Position numbers and translations under genes: made by a program. Below are positions 1 through 10,689 of a stretch of DNA of 64,000 nucleotides, in pieces; within the stretch, counting starts at the first letter, position 1, and each line of letters opens with the position of its first letter. The DNA comes from Chalara sp. BL73 (taxonomy: Eukaryota; Ascomycota; Leotiomycetes; Helotiales), in contig CAKJVC010000088.1 in the NCBI GenBank assembly GCA_918026815.1, forward strand, positions 1-64,000. Direction: 5' to 3'. The notes beneath the pieces were generated by a model. That model saw only the letters and a program-made list of their open reading frames with translations. It had not been told where the DNA came from and made no database searches.

Positions 1-915
1 GCAATAGCGAATGAAGTCTTCCGATAGATAGGAATGGATTGCTCAGCTCGTTCTTTCTCGACGTTGCGAGATTACGAGATGCGCTCTCGAATGCTTGCTT
101 GGCAGCCTGTATTTCGAACTCCTCTTGTGATGCATTACCAGGAGCTTCTCCGTTGACATTGGCAGGACCAGCCCCGTAAAAAGAAGCCGCATTTCCTGGA
201 GGGATTGTGCAAATCCGTGACCCTGGGAGATAAATCCGGACTGAGATCCAGTCTGCTGTAAATTGTAAGATCTGAATTGATATTGTTCTTCTTCCCGAAG
301 GTCAACTCCAGTGCCACCCAGCACATCCATCGGATCAACTCCATCGTCCTTGGAGCCTTTATCCGCGGGTTTCGAAGGGGGCCCATTGTACCTGCACCTA
401 TTGGTGGCGCCATCAAACTCTGATAATTTGGTTGACCTGCCATATTCTGTCCTGGAAATCCTAAAGGACTCTGGGGTAGACTGGGGTTTGGAGTCTGTGG
501 CAGGTGAGATGGGGTTGTGTTGCCGTTACTATTTCCATTACCGTAAGGTGTACTATAAGGCGACGTAGCCGAATATACGTTCGTTGGAAGAGCTACATTC
601 GAAAAGTGAGGTGCATTCGTCGTCTGCGGACCCGAGGTTGGATTGTTGCCGTAAGGTGAGATATGGTATGGTTGTTGGTGTGGAGAACCTATGCACAAGA
701 AATCAGTTTCTTTAGTCAAATAGTACTGGCGGCACCTGAATAGAATCTGATTATACCTGGTTGTGATATCCGGGATGTTGTGACGTTGGGCCTGGAGATA
801 CTCGTGCTCGCTTCTGTGGAGGATACTGGTGTTGCGGCAGCGGCGACTGTGCTGCTTGTGGAGAGTACGTTGGAGTCGCCGCCTGCACTGGAAATTGATG
901 GCTCTGCTGAGACAT
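1..915 (-). CDS. TAF4: Probable transcription initiation factor TFIID subunit 4 (TAF4), N-terminal part, cut by window edge
   Basis: TAF4 is a histone-fold subunit of TFIID in the nucleus. Here only the N-terminal part is present. Exon 1 (757-915) starts with MSQQSHQF and is rich in Q, P and S, with a PPQKRARVSPGP stretch typical of fungal TAF4 N-termini. After an intron (about 689-756) comes a low-complexity S/P/N/G segment, then the diagnostic DPMDVLGGTGVDLREEEQ motif (about 283-345) and SFYGAGPAN (about 160-186). These pieces sit in three different frames. One missing base at each of about 757 (GGG read as GG at the donor), 377-381 (six G read as five) and 204 (TTC read as TC) would join them into one protein. 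Divergent from YSH1 with a 516-base shared promoter. Identity rests on remembered family motifs, without the histone fold in view. Confidence 0.6.
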
Positions 916-1431
916 CTCGATGATACTTGCCCTCGCGAGGCTCTTTGTGCTATCGTCAGTTCGTCCTCTTGCCTTCCTAAGGCAGGCTATGCGCCCACAA
1001 CCCTCTCAGAATCCCCTCCCATGTGCCGAATCAATCGAACTACTTGTTGATATGCCTAGTGTATGCGCCAGTAGGCTCCTTTATATTCGAGAGATAGCGA
1101 TGGTATGGTTGTCGTGAACGTGATTCTGAGTAAAAAGTAGGTCGTGGTCATAATGAACTATCGCGTGTGAAATTGAGCCGACGGAATTTGCCGCCACTTC
1201 GCGTCAAAAGTCAAAGCCCGCCAATTCACTATCAACCGTGACGTTTGATTCACAATACCATCATCGTGCTCCTAGTTCCATCACCCACATTTATATATTA
1301 TAATAAGCTCCTAGTCCAAACTGATGGCAGTATGCACTGCTACTGAGAACCCCAAGATTTGTTACTAAAGTAGCTGTCCACCCCAGCCTCCTCCCCGTTA
1401 CCCTTTCCAGGGATATTCAGTCAGGTCGGTC
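916..1431. promoter_or_regulatory. Divergent intergenic region between TAF4 and YSH1
   Basis: This 516-base spacer must hold the promoters and 5' leaders of two essential genes transcribed away from each other. The YSH1-proximal 100 bases are pyrimidine-rich (CCCCAGCCTCCTCCCCGTTACCC), as is usual near fungal transcription starts. I see no credible extra gene; short reading frames here lack family features. Confidence 0.5.
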
Positions 1432-4335
1432 ATGGCCACCAAGCGCAAAGCATCCGCAATGGCACCGGTTGTCGAAGAACCTGTAGATCCTGCTGATGAA
1501 TTGATGTTCCTTTGCCTAGGAGGTGGCGCAGAGGTTGGAAGGTCCTGCCATATTCTTCAGTACAAAGGCAAAACTGTCATGGTAAGTTGTTATTCTAGGC
1601 TGAGAGCATAGTAGCTAATCATGCTCTTGTGTAGCTCGATGCTGGTATGCACCCTGGTTACGATGGTCTGGCGGCTCTACCATATTACGATGATTTTGAT
1701 TTGAGCACCGTCGATGTGCTCTTGATTAGCCAGTAAGCACTCCGTCCATATCTCCTTTTACAAATTGGTCTAGGGAGGAGTATCTCAGGCGGCATTTGTC
1801 CCAAGCAAGCTACAGGATGTACCAACTTCTAGGTTGAGGTTTAGCATCTGATCCACATCGGCTTCGATCATCCATCATGTATACCAGAAAGAATACAAAA
1901 TTTTATACACCAAAGATGCTTGTCTTGATTTGTGAAGAAATTGCACTGTGTACATAGAATCCATCCCACCGTTGGCATGCATCCATCACTTTGCACCCTT
2001 GACTGACTTCTTAAAGTTTTCACATCGACCATGCCGCGTCACTTCCATATGTTCTCGCGAAGACGAACTTCAAAGGCCGAGTCTTCATGACCCATCCTAC
2101 GAAAGCCATTTATAAGTGGCTCATCCAGGACAGTGTTCGGGTTGGAGGAGCTTCTGATTCTTTCTCCGCGCCAGTCTACACCGAAGCTGACCATCTATCT
2201 ACATTTCCCCAAATTGAGGCCATCGACTACCATACGACACATACAATCTCGTCTATACGCATCACACCATATCCAGCGGGTCATGTCCTTGGTGCTGCCA
2301 TGTTTCTTATCGAGATTGCTGGTCTCAAGATCTTCTTCACTGGAGATTATTCGCGGGAGGATGACAGACATCTAGTCTCTGCCGAAGTACCTAAAGGTGT
2401 GAAAATTGACGTCCTGATCACTGAGTCGACATATGGCGTTGCATCTCACGTGCCTCGTCTCGAAAGAGAGCAAGCGTTGATGAAGTCTATTACTGGGATT
2501 CTAAATCGTGGTGGCCGTGCATTATTACCAGTCTTTGCTCTTGGAAGGGCTCAAGAACTTCTTCTAATTTTAGACGAGTATTGGGGCAGGCATCCCGAGT
2601 ACCAGAAGATCCCAATTTACTATGCTAGTAATTTGGCTCGTAAATGTATGCTTGTGTATCAGACATATGTTGGAGCTATGAACGACAATATCAAACGACT
2701 TTTCAAGGAACGTTCAAAAGAAGCAGAAGACTCCTCGGATGCTGCAAGCAGAGGAGGGCCATGGGATTTCAAGTATATCCGCTCACTGAAGAATCTTGAT
2801 CGCTTCGATGATGTTGGGGGCTGTGTCATGCTTGCAAGTCCTGGTATGATGCAAAACGGTGTGAGTCGAGAGTTGCTTGAGCGATGGGCTCCAAGTGACA
2901 AGAATGGAGTTATAATTACAGGTTATAGCGTTGAGGGCACAATGGCAAAACAAATCATGCAAGAGCCTGATCAGATCCAGGCAGTTATGTCACGGAGTGT
3001 GGCTGGAGCCAAGAGGGCGCCAGGAGGAGAGAGCGATAAAGTAATGATTCCACGGAGGTGTAGTGTTCAAGAATATTCTTTTGCCGCACATGTCGACGGT
3101 GTTGAGAATCAAGAGTTCATAGAGGGTGTTTCAGCTCCGGTAGTAGTAAGTCTAATTATTCTCATGCAGAAAAGGTGCAAAAGTATTGATATACGATAGA
3201 TATTAGTCCACGGCGAGCAACATAACATGGGGCGTCTGAAGTCTAAACTTCTCTCCCTCAATGCAAATAAGGCCGTGAAGGTTAAAGTGTACAGCCCGCG
3301 TAACTGCGAGGAGCTCAAAATTCCCTTCAAAGCGGATAAGACCGCGAAGGTGGTGGGAAAACTAGCGTCTATTCCTCCTCCGTTGAATACAGAAAATGAC
3401 CAAGCTCAGCTCATAACCGGAGTCTTGGTCCAGAATGACTTCAAAATGTCTCTTATGGCTCCCGAAGACTTACGAGAATACGCTGGTCTCACAACTACCA
3501 CGATCACCTGCAAACAGCGGATGACACTAAGCGCGGCAGGTATTGATTTGATTAAATGGGCTTTGGAGGACTTTTGAAGTATCGAGGAGCTACCTGAGAG
3601 TAAGAAGAACGCAAACGGGGATACACACATGAACGGCACGAGTGAGGAAGCAGACGAGGAGATATCGAGCCAAACAACGGCATATCTAGTTATGGGATGC
3701 GTCACAGTTCGCTACAGAAACAATGGAGAGGTTGAGCTTGAATGGGAGGGTAATATGCTTAATGATGGTATTGCAGATGCGGTCATGGCTGTTTTATTTT
3801 CAGTTGAGAGCAGCCCCGCAGCAGTAAAGCGCAAGTCTTGTCCACAACACTGTGTAAACCACTACTGACACGTAAGGTAGAATCTTCAAGCAAGCATTTG
3901 CATTCTCACGAGCTACCAACCCGAAATCTCCACACAAACTTAACACCCACCGAGCGCCTAGAGCGTCTCTTTATGTTCCTCGAGGCTCAGTTTGGTGCCG
4001 ACAACCTCACACCGATCGCCACACCCAAAACCATACCAGGAACAGGGGCAGGTCGCCCACCTGCTTCACCACCAGCCATCAAAAATGAGTCACAAGACGT
4101 GTCCGATGGCTCCGAGGATGAAGAACAAGATGTTGCATCCCTACAACGAGAGGAAATAGAGCGGCTGCACAAGATTGGGATCCCGGTTCCAGGAGTGGAG
4201 ATCAAGGTCGACAAGATGGTGGCTAAGGTCTGGCTAGAGGATCTAGAGGTGGAGTGTGCGAATCGCGTGTTTGGGGATAGAGTTCGTGCGGTGGTAGAGA
4301 GAGCGGTCGAAGTTACAGCGCCGCTATGGGCATGA
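1432..4335 (+). CDS. YSH1: Cleavage and polyadenylation specificity factor endonuclease (CPSF73/Ysh1)
   Basis: Metallo-beta-lactamase/beta-CASP endonuclease that cuts pre-mRNA before polyadenylation, in the nuclear CPF complex. Five exons fit: 1432-1581, 1635-1732, 2017-3145, 3200-3823 and 3877-4335, about 819 residues, normal for the family. Exon 1-2 gives [11 protein letters not shown] and [11 protein letters not shown]. The exon 2-3 join gives the zinc motif [10 protein letters not shown]. Exon 3 carries the GDYSREDDR and ITESTYG motifs and the beta-CASP domain ([10 protein letters not shown]). Exon 4 begins [13 protein letters not shown]. The 3146-3199 and 3824-3876 introns keep the frame (SPAA joined to VESSSKH). 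One oddity: an in-frame TGA at 3575-3577, exactly where relatives have a GTFG motif (LIKWALE-GTFG-SIEE). The local reading is three bases short, so this looks like loss of single bases from G/A runs rather than a natural stop. The second intron is unusually long (284 nt). Confidence 0.92.
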
Positions 4336-4795
4336 ATGGGCTGACATAAGGCATTACCATGTATCAGTATATGAATTTTACAGAAGGACTAAAAGGGGAC
4401 ATTTAGAGGCAAAGCTGCGTTACAAAAGACTTTTGGGGCTTTATGATACCTAACCTTCGTTTACCACCTTCTTTTATCACCTTCGTTTCCTTCTCAGACC
4501 CTAAAATGTTCTATAGTGAGCGAATATATATATTAAAATCAGGCAGGAACTCATACAAAAAGAGTTGCTGAACAACACGTCAGGGCGTCACAATCTGTAC
4601 TCACTCCGGAGTCATTGCAATGAATACTTTATGTTGTATATGTGCCCCGTGAAACCGCATTTATTGTTAACTATGGTGCGTTTCATAGCCAGCAGTTCAA
4701 CCCAGGTATTCTCCATTGTTCCTGACAGACCGCCATGCAAACGCCCTGAAACTGCCACAACCCCTTGCCTCTAGCTACGAGCCAGTGGGTACAAT
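4336..4795. other. Convergent 3' spacer between YSH1 and the 4.8-6.0 kb gene
   Basis: AT-rich 460-base spacer that should hold the 3' untranslated regions of two convergent genes. It contains a short TA run (ATATATATATT near 4525). No gene or repeat that I can support. Confidence 0.5.
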
Positions 4796-6002
4796 TTACT
4801 CTTGAAGAGAGCCCTCAAAAATTTCAGTGATACCGCCAACGTTCTCCTTCTCAAAGTCTTCATCAAGCAACTTCAGATTCTCATACAGCGCAATAATACC
4901 CATATGCATCAGCTTTGTCTTCTCGAAAAGCGCATGTTCTCTCCTAACCAATTCAGCAAGACGCTCTCCCATCTGCTCGCTAACACCTTTTCGAACTATC
5001 TTATCCTTCTTGGCGCGTACATTCTCGTATACACCACGCTGGATATCATACACGTTAGCCGACAGCTCGATCAAGCCAACCCATTCGAGGTTCTCGATCT
5101 CGCGGCGGATCAAGGTGGCGGAGGTGTTGGCAGAAGGCCGGTTGGCAAGACGTAGCTTGAGAACTTTCAGATTGTTTTCGATAGTGGGTAAGTATTCTTG
5201 ATCGAGGATATCCTTGGTAATGCGCAAGTTGTCGCCACCATTGCTTTCGAAGTGAGGTTGGTTGTGAATAACGCGGAAGACCCAGAGAGCAACACAAATA
5301 GAAAATGCAAGGAGGAAGCCAAACCAGGAGCATACGCCGTCAATGCTGTTCTTTATCAATTCACGAACGCCGGCTGTAGTCTTGCATACCCTCTTATACA
5401 CTACGCCAATCACATTTTGCATTCCAGTTTTGCTTGGAGCTGCGGTGCCTTCGACTTGTTCAGTGCAGGGCATGAGAACGTTTTGTTTCGCCCAGAAGCA
5501 AAGTCCGGTGGCGGTTGACTTAGTCGAAGTAGTCAAGCTGCTTGGGACTGTTGTGATCGGAGACAAGTTGGTTGTGGTTGTTGAAGTGATGGGGGGCGGG
5601 GATGAGATGACCGAGGATACATTAGCGAATAAATCAATCTCGGAGAGGTACAGGGTGAGAATGCTTGTAGCAGTGCCGGTTTTGGTGATGGTGACGGTAG
5701 CAGGAGTCTAGAAGTCAGTCACAACTTCATACCTGCTAAGAGTAAAACCCTACCGAATGAGTAGTTGAGATAGTATTGAGAGATGCATATGTGCTGGCGC
5801 ATGTAAGTGGAGTTAAACCATTGTTGAAGGTACCGCAGCCAAAGGGTTTGGTGAGTAAGGCAGAAGTAACATCGCCCAGGGCGCCGCCGACACAAACTAT
5901 AAAATAATATCAGAGAGGCATTTATTACTGACCAGCGAGTTCCATACCAAGCAATATCAATACAAAGCTGAAGGAAAACGCGGAGTGCTCCATGACAGCC
6001 AT
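4796..6002 (-). CDS. Predicted secretory-pathway membrane protein of unknown function, with coiled-coil tail
   Basis: Not recognised. Three exons read cleanly: 5948-6002, 5754-5896 and 4796-5707, giving 369 residues. The N-terminus (MAVMEHSAFSFSFVLILL) is a good signal peptide; splicing after LLG gives VCVGGALGDVTSALLTKPFGC. Next comes a Thr/Ser-rich, probably O-glycosylated stretch (SSPPPITSTTTTNLSP), then a cysteine-containing segment and one transmembrane helix (WFGFLLAFSICVALWVFRVI, roughly residues 205-225). The last ~130 residues are charged and helical, probably coiled coil (KKDKIVRKGVSEQMGERLAE). The layout suggests a type I plasma-membrane or endomembrane protein with an extracellular Ser/Thr stalk, in general shape like a wall sensor, but without a WSC or other named domain. 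ATG at 6002 was chosen because it gives the signal peptide; a second ATG lies at 5993. Confidence 0.75.
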
Positions 6003-7767
6003 GTTTGCAGTCTTCCTAATAGTTTCCCTGCTAGCTTGTGGAAGGTTGCCGATAGTGAGCTGATCTTGGCTTCTAACAGTTAAACGTATAAGTAGGTATA
6101 GGTTATTGAGATTTCCATGTGTTCTTGAAAATAAAGACCGAGCTGTTGTAAAATCGTCTGGCTGCTTTGTCTGTGGAACGGACCGATACCAAATGGCGCG
6201 TTTAGAGAATAAAAAGAAAGGCATCACGTACCTTATACACAGGCAAACAACAGCTCAAATGAGTAGTGTGTGCTTGCAATGAAGATTTGATGTAGGAGTG
6301 AGTTTTGAGAAGTATTTAATGTTTGCAAATAATCAATCATTGTTTATATTATTTAGACGCGACTGGGGCAACAAACTTAGCGGCAACGATAGCGACAAAG
6401 TGTCTTTCTTAGTGAAAATCGACAGGCAACGATAACAACTCACAACTGGTCATCCGATTGTACAGGAAAGTTAGGGAATAATAAAGATAGGGTCTAGATA
6501 ATATCAATAGTAATTGCTGCTGCCCTGGCATAGCATTGTCGTATAAAGCCCCTGGAAAATAGGATTGTGCGCCGAGCATGAAGTTTGGTAACAACTAGAT
6601 CGAACATTCCTTCAGTATTTCCATTGGCAGATTATTTGAATCTTCTACAAGTTGGTCTTCAACAAAATTAAGTCATGCGACGGATTTATGCCTTTCTCCA
6701 TTGTTGAATATGTAGCAAAAACATAATAATACGTGAACTAAATTACAGAAGAAATATCTGAAAGTTCTAATTAAGAATGTCTGAAACCACGCAGATCTAT
6801 CTCCGTAGTTTGTTGAGCATCTCAGTAATGGCTGGTACCTGACTTACAAGACTCTTCAGACCGTGAAAAAAAGAGTTTCTAATGTCGGTCAACATCTGAG
6901 TCAAACATTCAGTCAAGTCATGAGTGCATGAATCAAGTATATAGCTTCCTCGCTGCTACTCCCGTTATTGGCGTGTCGCAATCGAAAACTGCTCAAGTCT
7001 ATATTTGCTAAGTTGTTCTAGGGGCGGAAATATACAAAGACTAGTATGAATGCTATGCGCATATAAGAAGACTGCAATGCTACCACTTGAAGCAATCGTC
7101 AAACAAGAAACACAGGCTGTTCTTTTGTTGGGTATGTCCTAAGCATGAGAAATTGCGAGAACGTCTTGGGTAAGAAATAAAGTCTTCCAATTGCAGGTGT
7201 TGCTGCCTTTGTATTCCCACCATGAACAGCATCAAAATCTGGTAGTCTTTGAAGCCCCATCCAATAATGAATCCATACAGCATGGTGTAAAAACATATAT
7301 TATAAGTATCTGGACAACCAATATCGAGTCACTTTCGTATAATAACAACGGGTAGAACATACACAGGTTGAAGCTTTTAACTTCAGAGGCTGTACTTAGT
7401 ATGCAACCTGTCGTCAATTTTAGCAGTCTGCCCAGAAAACGCCAAGACAACTAGCGATGCATCTGCCCCACTGAATTTCGAGTGTGGAACGTCCAGTACA
7501 GTGTAGAAGAGTATATCTCTTCACAATCGCTATACAACGATCAACATTGCTCTGAGAGGTTCGCAATGGCTTGGCCGTACCCGTGAAGAAATTACGTCTT
7601 TACTTCGGAAAATATCTACCATTAACTAGTGCCTCATGAGCCCAAGGCACTAACTCTGTTCACTCACACCCGCTAGATCGGAAATCTACCTTCCAAGCAA
7701 GATCAGACTCAATGCATATCCTGGAATCTTCGCATGTTATATTTGGGACCTGCGAAATATTGAAGTT
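6003..7767. other. Gene-poor intergenic region
   Basis: About 1.8 kb of AT-rich sequence. The left end is the promoter of the secreted protein gene. Between about 7080 and 7450 the minus strand has overlapping 65-75 codon open frames (for example one reading LYGFIIGWGFKDYQ), but I recognise no family and see no splice-consistent extension, so I do not call a gene. Confidence 0.4.
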
Positions 7768-9127
7768 ATGCCTCCTAAATCACACGAGGTTCGGCCAAGG
7801 GTAACTGCCCAAAATCGATTTCCGCGCCAGCGTTTCCCGCCCTGTGCACATCTATCACGCTCTCTGACGGCACAACTCACGATCTCGTTATCATTCAACC
7901 AAAGGGGATATTCTTCTCAATGTCTTGTTCACAGATACCTCTGCTTGTAGGAGATCGGTCCTTTCTGAGGCCTCCACTAAGTTCCACGCCGCAAAAGTAG
8001 ATGTCTTATATACACGGGTCCTATTTCGAGTTGATTGGAAGGCGCTTACGGACAAATCGAAATACTTTAGCGTTTTACTAGGAGGAAACTTTGGGGAAGG
8101 CGAAAATATAAAGAAAGCATTTGCTGAAGTAGCGGCGAAAGGTCTTGAGCCAGCTGAGCTTGAAGCATCTCAGCTCCCACAAGTTGAGATTGAGGACGAT
8201 GACGAGGCCACAAGGACAATGGGACGTGAACATGTATTTGGGGATATGATGCGCATAATTCATAATTTAGCGCCTATTTTCCGTCCGATCTCCCTTACTT
8301 ATCTAGCCGTACTGATCGCACTCGCTGATAGATTTGGTTTTCTATGCCCTCCCTCACCACGCTATCCACTTTCGTCAAATTCAAATACCCGGTGTCCGGT
8401 AGCGAGGAAGTCCTGCGAAAAACATGTCTGATCTACTACTACACGAATCAGTTCCAGAGATTTGCTGAAGTGACTAGAGAGCTGATTCGGAGAAATGCTC
8501 AATGGAAGGTCGGCTCTGGAGAGGAACTTTCTTCGGCTGCATCTACATTATGGTATGATCTTCCAGGTGGTATTGAATGTAATTCCTCGCTTCTCCTCAA
8601 ATCTATCAAGCTCTAACAAATTTTTAGCTGAAATTCTTCATCGCCGTTCATGTATCCTTCGCACCATCCAAAGCGTTCTCGTACACTTTCTCAGCCTCTA
8701 CACGTCCCGTAAACGTCAATGCAGATTCGGCTACGACAGCAGCCCTGCTTGTGACTCTTTCCAGCTCGGAGAGATGATAAAGTTTCTCACGCGGAAGGCG
8801 CTTTTGAGCCTCGTACCCTTTCAAGCTATCTCCCCTGATGATCTTGACTATTTCGAGCCAAGAACATATGATGGGAGCATTGACGAGCTGATTGGTACAC
8901 TCCGGGCTTGGCCTGAGCACCAAGTCGACCAAAATCATAAGCATTGTGGGCCTCGCGTGACAATCATGCCCATCTTGAAATACATTCAACACGGCTTCGA
9001 AACAAACGCCGCGATCCAGTTAAAAACTGGAAGGTGGACCGGGCACGAGAGAGCTGGGTCAAGCGTGCCTCCAGAAGTGAAATTAGCAAGCCGGCATTCA
9101 TGGTTGGCAATGAGAGGACGATATTAA
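7768..9127 (+). CDS. BTB/POZ-like fungal protein of unknown function, frame disrupted
   Basis: Matches a conserved ascomycete BTB-like family as I remember it. In order: SDGTTHDLVIIQPKG, then DILLNVLFTDTSAC, the BTB-like core DKSKYFSVLLGGNF and DDDEATRTMGREHVFGDMMRI, ALADRFG, FVKFKYPVSGSEEVLRK, WYDLPGGIE, then after a clean intron (about 8580-8627) RRSCILRTIQSVLVHFLSLY, the family signature GYDSSPACDSFQLGEMIKF and NHKHCGPRVTIMPIL. Three apparent one-base losses break it: the G run at 7904-7907, the T run at 8338-8341 and the A run at 9022-9026. If the last base is restored, the frame continues NWKVDRARESWVKRA and could end near 9243, overlapping the GH3 remnant on the other strand. No enzymatic motif; such proteins are usually regulatory or adaptor-like. 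The start is uncertain; 7768 is the first reasonable ATG. Confidence 0.65.
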
Positions 9128-9179
9128 GAACACCTTCAACTATCCTTCCGAGCACCAGCGAGACCAGGTTCATGCTGGT

Positions 9180-10689
9180 AATAGTGCGGTCAGTGCATGA
9201 GATAGCTGTTCGCGCAAGCAGTACGCCGTTGACGGCATTGTAAGCGCACATAAAGGCACCAACCTGCCGATCTGCAGCGCATGTCTTGAACGGTGGAAGG
9301 TAGTACTCTGATAGCTCTTGCGTGGTGACGATAGCGTCAAACCCATCTCTGGTCACGTTCCCCGCCTCCTCAAAATCGTAGGCGGCGTAGTGCTTGCACG
9401 TGGCTATAGTATTTTGGTGCCGGTTGATTTGTCTTCGAGACCCAAGATCAAAGCGCTTACATAGCTTTGCAGGTGGAAAGGATCTTCTCCTGGTGTCTCA
9501 TGGCCGCGTCCCCAACGAGGATCTTTGAAAGGGTTAATATTCGGAGTCTACAATCATGTGTTAGCAGCCATACTTCTTAATATCCCAACCACTGTGCTTC
9601 AATAAATCTATTAGCGTACCCATAAATCAAGACCCACTCTCCCATCATTGTCAAAAGCTCTTGTTTCTATCGAAATGACTTTCCCGATGGCCTCAACCAT
9701 CTCATCATCAAACGCCGCGCCAATGACGATGGGAGAAGGGAACGAGGTTGCAGACGTAAAATTCTCCTTCCCAAAGTCGTGCCTGGCGACCTAGCCAAAC
9801 CATGCAGTCCCTCCGCCCACCAATTATAAGCTCCAAGCCCTAGGCGTGGAACACCTGGTGCATTGTGAAACAGGTTCGCGACTTTCTCTTCGCTCGTGAA
9901 GGCTGCTACAAGCGCTGCAGCTCGTTTCTTTGGGGAAAGACCCAGGTTACACGTCGTTAGAACATAGCGGGTCGGCTGAGCAGTCAGGGAAGTACTTGGA
10001 ACTTGCTGGTGATGAAGTTCTAGGATTGCTAATGTTATAGATCCCGATGCTGGAAGGGTAAAACATTAGATCGCCTCGAGTGCCTTTGTCCGAATAGAGA
10101 GAACTTACAAAGATGCTTGACCACAGGTCTCATCCGATCTTCCGGACAAGAAGTGTTACATGATTGCTCGTCAGCTTTCCGGGTCGACGGATCTAGCGAG
10201 CTCCCGCAGAAGCATTGCCTATTTGGATGGACGCGTCAATATTTATTTTTCTGTATTTTTCTTTCATACCGCTGCGGGTGATGGTAAGGGGATAGCGTAC
10301 GTGGCTCCTTTTACCCCAGCTAGACTATACCCAGCTTGTCCACACCTGTCGACACAATGCCGCGGAGAGCTTTGAAACGACGCAGGCTGTGCACCGCTTA
10401 AAGAGCGTGCCGTTGCTGCATCGGGATAGCAGCCAAGATAGACCGCTTCTCCTGCATACGGCTCCGGTTCTGGAGGCGCAGGTGCGCAGGCTCTATGGTG
10501 ACTCTGGCGTGGTAACGGTGGCGCCTTGGTTCCGAACATTGCTGCATATAACAGGAGGCTGGAGATGAGAAGGTAGGTCTTGCAGTGCGACTTCAGAAAT
10601 GCAAGTTTCTGTTCTGGGTTGGAGGCTGCAGGAATGGGTTCTGGAAGCTGGCCTGGGCCCGATATGTATTTTGGGGGCTCTGCATTCAT
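9180..10689 (-). pseudogene. Truncated membrane-anchored WSC-GH3 beta-xylosidase-like gene
   Basis: Starts at ATG 10689 with a short cytosolic tail and one hydrophobic helix (TYLLISSLLLYAAMF), a Pro-rich linker, then a WSC carbohydrate-binding domain (VYLGCYPDAATARSLSG, CVDRCGQAGYSLAG; after an intron CFCGSSLDPSTRKADEQSCN and DETCGQAS). After another intron follows a GH3 beta-xylosidase N-terminal half: DCSADPLCSNDV, SPKKRAAALVAAFTSEEKVA, GVPRLGLGAYNWWAEGLHGLA, TSATSFPSPIVIGAAFDDEM, an intron joining GLDLW to TPNINPFKDPRWGRG, ETPGEDPFHLQSYV, ATCKHYAAYD, LSEYYLPPFKTCA and GAFMCAYNAVNG. The match stops after ACANSYLMH near 9190, before the nucleophile region, so about 60% of the GH3 module is missing. 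Several one-base losses (about 9240, 9405, 9782, 10136) and a two-base loss near 9960 also break the frame. Truncation argues for a real pseudogene even if the single-base shifts are sequencing error. Confidence 0.75.

Noticed and set aside
3824..3876. Second frameshift in YSH1
   Set aside because: A 53-nt GT...AG intron with a CTGAC branch site joins SPAA to VESSSKH in phase, so no shift is needed.
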